From assembly GCA_910585575.1 (NCBI GenBank), contig CAJUFS010000017.1, positions 1-46,514 on the forward strand: 46,514 nucleotides of DNA. The letters are read 5' to 3'. Shown here in pieces: positions 1 to 8,126 of this stretch. Numbering within the stretch: the first letter of the stretch is position 1; every line of letters starts with the position of its first letter. This DNA comes from an uncultured Adlercreutzia sp. Its GTDB lineage: Bacteria > Actinomycetota > Coriobacteriia > Coriobacteriales > Eggerthellaceae. Below the pieces are notes generated by a model that made no database searches, had not been told where the DNA came from, and saw only the letters and a list, made by a program, of their open reading frames with translations. The translations under genes and the position numbers were made by a program.

Positions 1-2066
1 CCTCCGGCGGCCGCGCCCTCACCCAGCTGCGCAAGAGCGGCTGCAAGACCGTGGTTGTCGACCCGCGCCTGACGCCCGACGCCGCCAAGGCCGATGTGTG
101 GCTGCCCATCCGCCCCGGCACCGACGTGGCCCTGGCGCTGTCCTGGATCCGCTACATTCTGGACAACAAGCTCTACGATGAGGAGTTCGTCATGAAGTGG
201 ACGAACCTGCCTTACCTCATCAACGAGGAGACCAAGCTCACCTATCGCGCCGATGAGCTGGGCCTGGGCTCTCACGACGACTACGTGGTGTGGGATGCCA
301 AGACCAACAAGCCGGCCGCCATGCCCTATCCCTGGGACGACAAGCTGGAGCCCGTGCTCGACGGCGAGTTCGAGGTGAAGGGCAAGAAGAGCCGCACCGC
401 TTACCGTGCGCTGTGGGAGGCTTGCGAGGAGTACACTCTGGAGAAGGCCGCCGAGATCTGCTGGCTCGACGCCGACCGCATTGAGGCCGCCATCAACACC
501 TATGCCGAGGGCGCTCCGGCCGCTGGCATCAGCCTGGGCGTGCCCACCGACCAGTACGTGGCCGCCTCCGACGGCCCCATGGCCATCGCCATCCTCGACA
601 TTCTCATGGGCAACATCAACCGTCCCGGTTCCTGGGTGCAGAAGCGCCCGAGCGGCCCGGCCGGCGTGGCCCAGCCCTGGGACAACAACGGCTTCAACGA
701 GCTCGTGCCCACGCTCTGCGTGCCCGCCGAGCAGCAGGCTGCCAAGCTTGGCTATATCGAGCACAAGGGCCTCGAGCACTGGCACGCCTCGCACATCCCC
801 ACCATTCTGGAGGCCGTGCGCACCGGCAAGCCCTATCGTCCGAAGATCTGGGTGGACTTCTCGGGCAACAAGCCCATCATGATGGGCAATGCCGCCGGCT
901 TCATTCAAGACATGCGCGACAATATCGAGCTGGCCGTGCACTGCTTCATGTATCCCACGGCTTCCTCGGTGGAGCTGGCCGACATCCTGCTGCCCACCTC
1001 CGAGTGGCTTGAGAACTCCTACATTGCCTACCGTATGAACACGCTCGTGGTGCGCCAGCCCTGCACCCATCTGTTCGAGTCGGTGGACAACCACATGATC
1101 TACGGCTGGCTGGCCAAGGCGCTTGCCGACCGTGGCCACAAGAACTGTCAGCTTACCTTCCAGGATCCCTTCCCGGATCCCAACTTCGGCGGCTACTGGA
1201 AGACGCTCGACGAGTTCCAGGCATGGCTGGCCGACCAGGCCGATCGCAAGGTTCTGCACAAGGGTCTTTCCTGGAAGGAACTCTGCGAGCAGGCTCCCAT
1301 CGAGTTCATGCCCATGGACGAGTGGCAGAACAACTACGAGCAGTTCGCTGTCATCGATGAGGAGACGGGCAAGCCGAAGGGCTTCAACACCTCCTCGAAG
1401 AAGTGCGAGCCCTACGCCGAAGGGTTTACCGTTATGGGCCGTACAGGCGGTCGCTTCGGTGCCGACCACAACGGCAACGTGCAGCCCGCGGCCAGCGCCG
1501 ACTACGAGCCGCTGCCCCATTACGAGGAGCCGGCCGAGAGCCCTCTGACGGATACCGAGTACCCCTACGTGCTGACCTCCGGCCGCGTGCCCATGTTCCA
1601 CCATGGCACCCTGCGCAACGTCCCCTGGCTGCGCGAGATCTATCCCGTGCCCCAGTGCTGGATGAACCCGCAGACGGCCGCTGAAGTGGGCGTGCAAGAG
1701 GGCGACTGGGTGAAGATCGAGTCCCGTCGTGGCGAGACCCACGGCAAGGTGCTCGTCACCGAGGGTATCGCGCCCGGCGTGGTGGCCCAGGAACGCTTCT
1801 GGAACCCGGAGCTTTTGAACTCCGAGGACCCGAGCCAGGCGTGGAAAGCCATGAACGTCAACGTGCTCACCAAGAACGATCCGCCCTACAACAACGTGTA
1901 CGGCTCTTACACGCTGCGCGGATTCACGGTGAAGATCAGCAAGTCCGAGAAGCCCGCCGGCGTGTGGGAGGAGCCCGAAGAGTTCACGCCGTGGCTGCCG
2001 GAGTACTCCGAGTACACCGGCGGTGGTTATGCCGCTTACGACGCAGGGGAGGCCAACTATGCGTAA
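1..2066 (+). CDS. Molybdopterin oxidoreductase catalytic subunit A1 (5' partial)
   Basis: DMSO-reductase-superfamily catalytic subunit, read in the frame beginning at base 3 and open at the window edge. The first visible residues (SGGRALTQLRKSGCKT) align with residues near 240 of A2 (11794) and A3 (20628). About 250 residues are therefore missing: the Tat signal, the N-terminal [4Fe-4S] cysteines and the likely Mo ligand. The visible part has the family block VVDPRLTPDAAKADVWLP, the repeated WxxFSGNKPIMMG-type segment, and the C-terminal molybdopterin-binding domain with TSGRVPMFHHGTLRN and the final YGSYTLRGFTVKI. By family it takes electrons from subunit B to reduce an external substrate, which the sequence does not reveal. 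Similarity to acetylene hydratase and the gut catechol dehydroxylases is remembered, not computed. The gene overlaps B1 by 8 nt, so translation is probably coupled. Codon use is strongly C/G-ending. Confidence 0.95.
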   Translation, partial: SGGRALTQLRKSGCKTVVVDPRLTPDAAKADVWLPIRPGTDVALALSWIRYILDNKLYDEEFVMKWTNLPYLINEETKLTYRADELGLGSHDDYVVWDAKTNKPAAMPYPWDDKLEPVLDGEFEVKGKKSRTAYRALWEACEEYTLEKAAEICWLDADRIEAAINTYAEGAPAAGISLGVPTDQYVAASDGPMAIAILDILMGNINRPGSWVQKRPSGPAGVAQPWDNNGFNELVPTLCVPAEQQAAKLGYIEHKGLEHWHASHIPTILEAVRTGKPYRPKIWVDFSGNKPIMMGNAAGFIQDMRDNIELAVHCFMYPTASSVELADILLPTSEWLENSYIAYRMNTLVVRQPCTHLFESVDNHMIYGWLAKALADRGHKNCQLTFQDPFPDPNFGGYWKTLDEFQAWLADQADRKVLHKGLSWKELCEQAPIEFMPMDEWQNNYEQFAVIDEETGKPKGFNTSSKKCEPYAEGFTVMGRTGGRFGADHNGNVQPAASADYEPLPHYEEPAESPLTDTEYPYVLTSGRVPMFHHGTLRNVPWLREIYPVPQCWMNPQTAAEVGVQEGDWVKIESRRGETHGKVLVTEGIAPGVVAQERFWNPELLNSEDPSQAWKAMNVNVLTKNDPPYNNVYGSYTLRGFTVKISKSEKPAGVWEEPEEFTPWLPEYSEYTGGGYAAYDAGEANYA

Positions 2067-2637
2067 CGCGATCGTCGTCGATCTCGACCGTTGCATCGGA
2101 TGCTTCGGCTGCGAGATCTCATGCAAGATGGAGAACAACGTCGCCTTGGGCGAGTACTGGAACAAGGTGATTATCGAGGGACCCCATGGCACGTTCCCGG
2201 ATGTGGAGGAGTACTGGCTACCCACCATGTGCCAGCAGTGCGAGAACTCTCCCTGCACCCATGTGTGCCCCACGGGCGCCAGCTATCGCAACGAGGACGG
2301 CGTCGTGCTCATCGACAAGTCGGTGTGCATCGGCTGCAAGTACTGCATGATGGCCTGCCCCTACGGTGTGCGTAACTGGAACAAGGAGCAGAACGTTGTG
2401 GAGAAGTGCACGCTGTGCCAGCATCTGACGAGCCAGGGCAAGGAGCCCGCGTGCGTGCACAACTGCCCCGGCGAGGCCCGTTTCTACGGCGACTTGGACG
2501 ATCCCAATTCCGATCCGTCCCGCTTGATCGCCGAGTCGGCGCCCGAGGATGTGCACCACCTGAAGAACGTAGGCAACAACCCCTCGACGGCCTACATCCT
2601 GTCGAGCCGGTTCGGAACCTGGAGGAACGGAGACTAA
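2059..2637 (+). CDS. DmsB/NrfC-like four-cluster Fe-S electron-transfer subunit B1
   Basis: A 192-residue ferredoxin-like subunit that wires the membrane anchor to the catalytic subunit. Four cysteine groups suit four [4Fe-4S] clusters: C12-x2-C-x2-C-x3-C near the N-terminus, then CQQCENSPCTHVCP, CIGCKYCMMACP, and a CTLC...CVHNC group before RFYGDLDDPNS. I place the start at ATG 2059, inside the end of A1. The 12 codons that could precede it lie within the A1 coding sequence, whereas 2059 matches the start of B2 and B3 (residues before VVDLDRCIGC). There is no own signal peptide, as expected for a subunit exported together with A by Tat. C1 follows after 1 nt. Confidence 0.95.
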   Translation: MRNAIVVDLDRCIGCFGCEISCKMENNVALGEYWNKVIIEGPHGTFPDVEEYWLPTMCQQCENSPCTHVCPTGASYRNEDGVVLIDKSVCIGCKYCMMACPYGVRNWNKEQNVVEKCTLCQHLTSQGKEPACVHNCPGEARFYGDLDDPNSDPSRLIAESAPEDVHHLKNVGNNPSTAYILSSRFGTWRNGD

Positions 2638-2638
2638 C

Positions 2639-3445
2639 ATGGAAATCGCCTGGTCCCTTGTGCTGTTCACGGCACTCACTGGATGCGGTGGCTGGCTGTT
2701 CGCCGGCGTGGCCATCGACGAGTTCGCGAAGAAGACCTCAAAGGCCAACTTCACGGCCGGCATCGTGGCCCTGGTGCTCATGATTGTGGGCGGTGTGGCT
2801 TCGGTGACCCACCTGGCCCACCCAGAGAACATGCTGGCGGCCCTGAACCATCCTACCTCCGGCATCTTCATTGAGGCCGTGCTGGTGGGCATTGCCTCGG
2901 CCTTCATCATCGTGTACCTGGTGGCTTACAACCGCAACGAGACGGTGCGCCGCGTGTGCGCCGTGGCCGGCGCGGTGGTGGGCGTGGCCCTGTCCTTTAT
3001 GGCCGGTCACTCCTACCTCATGGACGCGGTGTACACCTGGAACACCATGCTGCTGCCCCTGGCCTATCTGGGCACGGCGGCGGCCAGCGGCCTGGGTGCC
3101 TATGCCCTGGTGGCGGCTATCCGTCACAACGAGACGACGCCGGCCGATCTGAAGATCGCCTTCATCCTGCTGGCGGTCGGCGGTGTGGCCGCAACGTTGA
3201 CTTCGCTGCTGTACCTGACCGGGGTCATGGACGCGGCCGACCTGATGCTGGTGGCCGTGGGCGCCGTAGCCGTTGGCGGCATCGTTCCTCTGGCCTGCGG
3301 CATTGCCGGCCTGAAGGCAGCCAATTCCGCTCTGGTACTGTCCGTCGTGGCGACGGCCTGCGCCCTGATCGGTGCTGTCTGCCTGCGTTGCGCCATGTGG
3401 ATGGCCTACGTGCCCCTGGAGAACTTCTTCGGGATTGCGCTGTAG
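2639..3445 (+). CDS. DmsC-like membrane anchor subunit C1
   Basis: A 268-residue integral membrane protein with about eight hydrophobic segments. It starts MEIAWSLVLFT, very like C2 and C3 (MEIQWSL). The segment SVTHLAHPENMLAALNHPTSG matches the HLG-P-A-x-AL region of DmsC-type anchors, where a conserved His lies near the quinol site. Its expected role is to oxidise menaquinol and pass electrons through B1 to A1. It lies 1 nt after B1 in the same operon. A hairpin sits between this gene and the chaperone gene. Confidence 0.92.
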   Translation: MEIAWSLVLFTALTGCGGWLFAGVAIDEFAKKTSKANFTAGIVALVLMIVGGVASVTHLAHPENMLAALNHPTSGIFIEAVLVGIASAFIIVYLVAYNRNETVRRVCAVAGAVVGVALSFMAGHSYLMDAVYTWNTMLLPLAYLGTAAASGLGAYALVAAIRHNETTPADLKIAFILLAVGGVAATLTSLLYLTGVMDAADLMLVAVGAVAVGGIVPLACGIAGLKAANSALVLSVVATACALIGAVCLRCAMWMAYVPLENFFGIAL

Positions 3446-3466
3446 CGGCAAAGAACTAAGATAGGC

Positions 3467-3494
3467 GGGATGGCAGGGGCAAGCCTGCTATCCC
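3467..3494 (+). promoter_or_regulatory. Hairpin between anchor and chaperone genes, module 1
   Basis: An inverted repeat, GGGATGGCAGG with CCTGCTATCCC (11 bp with one G-U pair) around a 6-nt loop, followed only by TTT. It lies between C1 and D1. It could be a leaky terminator or a 3' mRNA stabiliser that sets chaperone expression below that of the structural subunits. Modules 2 and 3 have different hairpins in the same place. Confidence 0.55.
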
Positions 3495-3557
3495 TTTGAG
3501 GAGAGGATAAGCGAGCCCGAGGGTAAAGCCTGTGGGCCGCTGGAAAAGGAGAGGGTC

Positions 3558-4223
3558 ATGACCGAGGAGCTGTCCGAGCAGATTGCCGAGAATCGCGCTC
3601 GTGCCGAGATGTATCGCTTGCTGGCGTCGGTGTTCTTCCGCGAGTTGGACGAGAGCCAGATTGCCACGCTGAAGGCCGCGCCGCTGGCCGCTCCCGAAGA
3701 GGGACGGATGAAGCGAGGCTCCGATGCCGTCTACCGCGCGTTCCGCCTGGCGGCCCCCGACGTGCTCACCCGCCTGCGTGTTGATTATGCCCGCATCTTC
3801 TTGGCGGCCGGCGTCTACGAGGGCGATACCGCCGTCCCCTTCGAGTCGGTGTTCACCGGCGAGGAGGGAATCCTCATGGACGAGGCGCGCGAGCAGGTAG
3901 TGGCCATCTTCCGCGCCGAAGAGGTCACGGTGGACCCCGAGCTGCAAAGCCCCGAGGATCACCTCTCCTTCGAACTTGAGTTCATGGCCATCCTCTCTGA
4001 TCGCCTTGCGGAGGCGTGGGAGCGCGAAGACGAGGCCGAGGCGCGCCGCCTCATGGAGGTGCAGGCGTCCTTTGCGCAGGATCATCTGCTCAATTGGATG
4101 CCGGACCTGGCCGAGCGGGTTTCCTCCTTCGCCAAAGAACCCTTCTACCCGGCTTTTATGGATTACGCCATTGGCTTTGTCGAAGATGACGAGAGCTGGC
4201 TCAAAGATTCTCTCGCCCAGTAA
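3558..4223 (+). CDS. TorD/DmsD-family redox-enzyme maturation chaperone D1
   Basis: A 221-residue, all-helical cytoplasmic chaperone. The family marks are YRLLASVFFREL near the N-terminus, PFESVFTGEEGILMDEAR in the middle, and the PEDHLSFELEFMA motif near residue 135. Proteins of this family bind the Tat signal of the catalytic subunit and hold it until the molybdopterin cofactor is inserted. The start ATG follows a strong AAGGAGAGGG site, and module 2 uses nearly the same leader (AAAGGAGAGGGCC). D1, D2 and D3 are clearly paralogous but diverged, consistent with each serving its own A subunit. The gene ends 20 nt before a strong terminator. Confidence 0.92.
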   Translation: MTEELSEQIAENRARAEMYRLLASVFFRELDESQIATLKAAPLAAPEEGRMKRGSDAVYRAFRLAAPDVLTRLRVDYARIFLAAGVYEGDTAVPFESVFTGEEGILMDEAREQVVAIFRAEEVTVDPELQSPEDHLSFELEFMAILSDRLAEAWEREDEAEARRLMEVQASFAQDHLLNWMPDLAERVSSFAKEPFYPAFMDYAIGFVEDDESWLKDSLAQ

Positions 4224-4243
4224 GCCAAAACATACTTTACAAT

Positions 4244-4301
4244 GGGGCCGATGCTGTTGACGACGCATCAAGTCGTCGCGCAGCATCGGCCCCGTCGTGT
4301 T
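4244..4301 (+). terminator. Strong Rho-independent terminator after module 1 structural genes
   Basis: A perfect 13-bp stem (GGGGCCGATGCTG with CAGCATCGGCCCC) encloses a second small stem (GACGAC/GTCGTC). GTCGTGTTTT follows. It ends the A1-B1-C1-D1 transcript. It also overlaps the upstream in-frame GTG at 4297, which argues against that codon as the start of LuxR1. Confidence 0.85.
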
Positions 4302-4353
4302 TTCCGCCCGTACTTGCCTGCGGGCGTGCTGCAGCGCAGGGAAGGAATCCTCT

Positions 4354-5901
4354 ATGCCGTGGTCATCGCGCAGCGAGATGCTGTCAACGCTTAATAAGCT
4401 GCTTCCGAACGTCAAGTATCTGGGCGCTGCCTTCTGGGTGGGTTACCTGCTGGTGCTCTACGGGTGCGAGGTCAATTTCTTCGGCATCACGCTCGACGAC
4501 GCAGCCGTCTCGGTGGTGTATGTGGTCAGCAATGCCTGTTTTGCTCTGGCATTGCTGGTGGTAGGCGCGCAGCACCGCCGTTTCCACCAGTGGCTGCAAG
4601 TGCCTTGGTTCGTGTTTGGTATGGGTCTTTTGGCCACGGTGGGCACCGTGCTCGTCTTTGCGCTTCAGCCCGTGGGTGGCCTCTGGTATACACTGGGTGC
4701 GGCACTTATCGGTGTGGGCACGTCGTTTGTGGCGGCTAAGGCTATGCTGCAGTTTACCGAGCTTGGCCCGCGCGAGGTTATCTTCATGGCCGCCGTCGTG
4801 CAGGTAGGCGGCATGATGCTCGACTACACCGTGCTGTCGGTGTCGTGGATGGTGCAGCCTTGGCTGTTCTTCGTTATGCCGGCGCTGGCGGCCGCCGTGC
4901 TGCTTATCGAGCCTGTCGACGAGCGCCATGAGATGCCCGATGACAGCTGGCAGCCACCTGCGTGGCTGTGGCGCTTTGTCGTAGGCGTGCTGTTCTTCGC
5001 CATTCCGGTCAGTATTTGCCGTGCGTGCTTCCCGCTGTTTTCCGATAACGTATCGCTTTTGGTGGACTATCGCCGCATCTCGGGCTTTCTCATTATCCTG
5101 TTTATGGTGGCCATGGGCCTGTTGGCCCTGCGATTGCCGAAAGACGCCCGTTTTGGCCGCGTGGTCTACGCCATCATTTTGGTAGTGTCCTTCGTCTATA
5201 TCGGGCTGTCGGTTATCGGCCCCCAAAGCGGCTTGGTCATGGCCATCAGCGGCGGAGTGAATGCCCTGGTGAGCCTGTGCGTATGGGTGCTCATTGCCCG
5301 CATTTCGTTTAAATCGGGCGCTTCGGTGCTTCGGGTGTTCGGCTTTGGCTACGCCTCGTACACCTTCGGGGCCATTATGGGCTGGGCCGTGGCCTTGGTG
5401 GTGGCGGCTTTCGGCCTGAGCCTTGAGACTGTTCTGGCCATTATGGTGGTGTCGGCGGTGGTCATGCTGCTGGTGGCGCTGTTCCTCTTCCGCCAGCAGG
5501 ACCTTCACACGATGATGGAGCCCTTGCAGGGAACCTTGGACGACCAGGAAACCGAGCCGCTGGGCGTGGCCTGCGAAGGGTGCTCCCATGCCGAGGGCGC
5601 CGGGGGCGATCTTGCGGCCGTGTGCGCGGCGTGCCCGAGCGCCGTGGTGCTGCGCAGCGCCGAAGCCGAGGAGTACGCGGCTTGGCGGCGTGCCTGCGCG
5701 CTTGCCGTGCAGAACGCGCAACTCTCGCTGCGCGAGGCGGAGGTGTTCGACGGCATGGTCCGCGGCCTTTCGGCACGCGCTATCTCCGATGATCTGTGCA
5801 TCTCTTACAATACGACGCGCAACCACATCCAGCACATTTACGTGAAGTGCGGCATCCACAGCAAAGACGAGCTGCAGGACTACATTCGTAGTTTCATATA
5901 G
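4354..5901 (+). CDS. Membrane-bound LuxR-type regulator LuxR1
   Basis: A 515-residue protein with twelve hydrophobic segments (residues about 15-400), a soluble linker, and a C-terminal LuxR helix-turn-helix (about 455-515). The HTH runs SLREAEVFDGMVRGLSARAISDDL and continues into NHIQHIYVKCGIHS. The start is ATG 4354 because it has a GGAAGGA site 8 nt upstream. The earlier GTG at 4297 lies in a terminator. In Eggerthellaceae such proteins commonly sit beside reductase operons and are thought to sense a ligand at the membrane. By position it probably controls module 1 and the NapGH1 pair downstream. The linker has four cysteines in two CxxC pairs (407/410 and 424/427), absent from LuxR2 and LuxR3, which could bind a metal or respond to redox. 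Confidence 0.88.
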   Translation: MPWSSRSEMLSTLNKLLPNVKYLGAAFWVGYLLVLYGCEVNFFGITLDDAAVSVVYVVSNACFALALLVVGAQHRRFHQWLQVPWFVFGMGLLATVGTVLVFALQPVGGLWYTLGAALIGVGTSFVAAKAMLQFTELGPREVIFMAAVVQVGGMMLDYTVLSVSWMVQPWLFFVMPALAAAVLLIEPVDERHEMPDDSWQPPAWLWRFVVGVLFFAIPVSICRACFPLFSDNVSLLVDYRRISGFLIILFMVAMGLLALRLPKDARFGRVVYAIILVVSFVYIGLSVIGPQSGLVMAISGGVNALVSLCVWVLIARISFKSGASVLRVFGFGYASYTFGAIMGWAVALVVAAFGLSLETVLAIMVVSAVVMLLVALFLFRQQDLHTMMEPLQGTLDDQETEPLGVACEGCSHAEGAGGDLAAVCAACPSAVVLRSAEAEEYAAWRRACALAVQNAQLSLREAEVFDGMVRGLSARAISDDLCISYNTTRNHIQHIYVKCGIHSKDELQDYIRSFI

Positions 5902-6204
5902 GCGGCAACACCCGATTTTATCTTTGTTGGTACCCGGTGATTCGTTCTTCCTCCGGCCGGGCCGCGGCGTTGCATCTCTGCGCCCCTTCTTGGGTGGAGA
6001 AAGCCCCTGATGCATGGTTTAACTGGGAAAATGCTAGGCAGTGCAGTTTGCACTATCGGTCTTATTTCCCGTAAATAGTGCGACTTGAACCTTCCGCGCA
6101 CCCCTTGTTTGGCGGCACAATGCTAGTCATCGAGAAGGCGTTCTTGAAGCTGAGGAACTTGGGACGCCGCTGTATTCGTCTCGTTGAGAAGAGGGGGTGC
6201 GATC
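5902..6204 (+). promoter_or_regulatory. Regulatory gap before NapGH1 with dyad motifs
   Basis: This 303-nt gap shows no gene. It holds the dyad AGTGCA-GTT-TGCACT (6040-6054). Just after it comes a longer arrangement with CACTAT (6051-6056) and ATAGTG (6075-6080) as inverted arms around TATTTCCCGT (6063-6072). TATTTCCCGT, CCGATAGTG/CACTATCGG and ATAGTG recur upstream of module 2 (10735-10761) with altered spacing. This is probably the NapGH1 promoter and operator region. I could not assign clear -35 and -10 boxes. Confidence 0.45.
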
Positions 6205-6813
6205 TTGAATCGCGAAGAATCGCCGTCTCCGGAGAAGCCTGCGGTGAGCCGCCGCGGCTTGTTGGCCGGTGCCGGCTGTGTGGCTGCCATGGTGGCCCTG
6301 GGCGGGGTCGGTCAGGCCTTTGCCGGAGAGAATACCTTGATCCGTCTGCCGGGCGGCCAGGACGACCAACGCTTTCTTGCCACCTGTCTTAAGTGCGACA
6401 AGTGCCGCAGTGTCTGCCCGCAGCAGTGTGTTTCCATTGCCGCCCTTGAGGACGGCCTGGTAAATATGCGCACGCCCTATATGGATTTCCATAAGGGGTT
6501 CTGCGATTTCTGCAACCGCTGCATCGAGGTGTGCCCCACCCAGGCGCTCCTGCCGTTCGATCCGGAAACCGAGAAGCTGGGCATTGCCGTCATCGACGAG
6601 GAAGAGTGCATTGCCTGGAAGCAGGGCGGTTGCGTCATGTGCGTCGAGGCGTGCCCCTACGAGGCCATTACGCTGAACCAGAACGATCGTCCCGTTATTG
6701 ACGAGACGCTGTGCAACGGATGCGGCGCCTGCGAGTTCGCCTGTCCTTCGGCCACCTATACCAGCTATTCGGGTTCGCGCCGCCGCGGTGTGAACGTTGA
6801 GAGGGAGGCGTAG
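6205..6813 (+). CDS. NapG/MauM-like Tat-exported ferredoxin, module 1 (NapG1)
   Basis: A 202-residue polyferredoxin with a twin-arginine signal (VSRRGLLAGAGC near residue 15, then AQAFAGE-like cleavage context) and four cysteine groups: CLKCDKCRSVCP, CDFCNRCIEVCP, C-x7-CVMCVEACP and CNGCGACEFACP. NapG-type proteins pass electrons from the membrane protein NapH toward exported reductases. I chose TTG 6205 because GAGGGGG lies 7-8 nt upstream. The in-frame TTG at 6184 has no Shine-Dalgarno. NapH1 starts 2 nt after the stop. Whether the pair serves A1 or another reductase is inferred only from its position next to LuxR1. Confidence 0.88.
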   Translation: MNREESPSPEKPAVSRRGLLAGAGCVAAMVALGGVGQAFAGENTLIRLPGGQDDQRFLATCLKCDKCRSVCPQQCVSIAALEDGLVNMRTPYMDFHKGFCDFCNRCIEVCPTQALLPFDPETEKLGIAVIDEEECIAWKQGGCVMCVEACPYEAITLNQNDRPVIDETLCNGCGACEFACPSATYTSYSGSRRRGVNVEREA

Positions 6814-6815
6814 CT

Positions 6816-7883
6816 ATGAAGCCCTCGACCTTACGTAAGATTACCGTTGCGGCGGTGTTCATCGCCGTCGCCGTCTCCCTGGCCACCAATGCGGCCACGG
6901 GCACGCTCTCGGCTATCGGCTTCGAGTCCATCGCGCTTCTGTGCCCCGTCGGTGCCTTGGAGGTTATGCTGGGGCTCCACCAGTTCCTGCTGCATCCCTT
7001 CTTGCTGCTGTTGCTGGTAGTGGCTGCCGTTCTGTTGGTGGGCAAGGCGTTCTGCGCGTGGCTCTGCCCCACACCCATACTGCAGGCGCTGTTCCGCCCC
7101 AGCAAGAAGAAGGCGAAAAAGGCCGAGGAGTCTGAGGATCATGACGCCAAGCACGGCGCTACGGCGGCTGCTCCGACGGCGAAGGCAGAGGGCGGTAATG
7201 CGACGGCGACGGCTTCGATGGCTTTGAGCGAGGACGAGAAGGCATCGCTGACAGGCTGCTCCCATTCCTGCGGAAGCTGCGAGGCGCTCGCGCCGTACGG
7301 CGGCAAGCGCGACGGCTTCAAGCTTGACACGCGTTTTGCGGTGCTGGGCGGTGCTCTGGCCTCGGCGGCTATCTTCGGGTTCCCGGTGTTCTGCCTGATT
7401 TGTCCCGTGGGCTTGACCTTCGCCACCTTCATTGGCGTATGGCATCTGTTCCAGTTCAACGAGACCACCTGGGGGCTTATCGTGTTCCCCGCGTTGCTCG
7501 TCCTTGAGCTGGTGGTGCTGCGCAAGTGGTGCCATAAGTTCTGCCCCATCTCGGCCATTCTGTCGCTTATTTCTACGGGCAACAAGTTCTTCAAGCCGCA
7601 GGTGGACGCCGAGAAGTGCCTGCGCACGCGGGGCATTGATTGTCATGCCTGCGTGGATGCTTGCCCCGAGCTGCTCGACCCGCATATGAGTGACATCCCC
7701 GACTGCTCCAAGTGCGGCAAGTGCAAGGAAGTGTGTCCCGCCGGAGCTATCACGTTCCCCTTCATGCCGCGCCGCAAGGCCGGTGCGCCGGCACTGGAGC
7801 GCACGCCGTCGCCTGGTGCGGCATCCGATGCCGCTGCGGCCACCGAGGAATCCTTCCTCGACGACGAGCTTGTCGAAGCGTAG
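6816..7883 (+). CDS. NapH-like membrane polyferredoxin, module 1 (NapH1)
   Basis: A 355-residue membrane Fe-S protein of the NapH family. It has four or five hydrophobic segments carrying CPVGALE, FCAWLCPTP, CLICPVGL and WCHKFCPI, then two C-terminal [4Fe-4S] groups (CHACVDACPE and CSKCGKCKEVCPAG). The family oxidises quinol and hands electrons to NapG. Between segments 2 and 3 is an Ala/Lys/Glu-rich loop with an extra CGSC followed by YGGKRDG, a motif shared with NapH2. The C-terminus is a low-complexity acidic tail. It forms a two-gene unit with NapG1, closed by the hairpin at 7929. Confidence 0.9.
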   Translation: MKPSTLRKITVAAVFIAVAVSLATNAATGTLSAIGFESIALLCPVGALEVMLGLHQFLLHPFLLLLLVVAAVLLVGKAFCAWLCPTPILQALFRPSKKKAKKAEESEDHDAKHGATAAAPTAKAEGGNATATASMALSEDEKASLTGCSHSCGSCEALAPYGGKRDGFKLDTRFAVLGGALASAAIFGFPVFCLICPVGLTFATFIGVWHLFQFNETTWGLIVFPALLVLELVVLRKWCHKFCPISAILSLISTGNKFFKPQVDAEKCLRTRGIDCHACVDACPELLDPHMSDIPDCSKCGKCKEVCPAGAITFPFMPRRKAGAPALERTPSPGAASDAAAATEESFLDDELVEA

Positions 7884-7928
7884 CTTCTCTCGATTACCGC
7901 ATCTTCCTGAATAGAGCCTCTCCTCTCT

Positions 7929-7958
7929 CCGCCCCGAAGCCCCCTTCCTTCGGGGCGG
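7929..7958 (+). terminator. Terminator hairpin after NapH1
   Basis: An 11-bp stem (CCGCCCCGAAG with CTTCGGGGCGG) with an 8-nt loop, 45 nt after the NapH1 stop. The following tract (CTCTGTGT) is poor in consecutive T. I read it as the end of the module 1 transcript. Confidence 0.65.
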
Positions 7959-8126
7959 CTCTGTGTCTAGGGCGTTTCTTCGTGGATGAAAGAGCGAGGC
8001 GCTACGCGAGGTCGGCCTACAGGACGACGCTTCCGCGACGCAGGTGCGAATCGGCGACGAAACTTTTGCGATGCGGTCATCATGCACTGTCCTTGCCCAT
8101 GTCAACGTGCAAAGGGGAGGTCGACG

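Noticed and set aside
4297-4353. Upstream GTG start for LuxR1
   Set aside because: It lies in the tail of a strong terminator and has no ribosome site. ATG 4354 has a good one.
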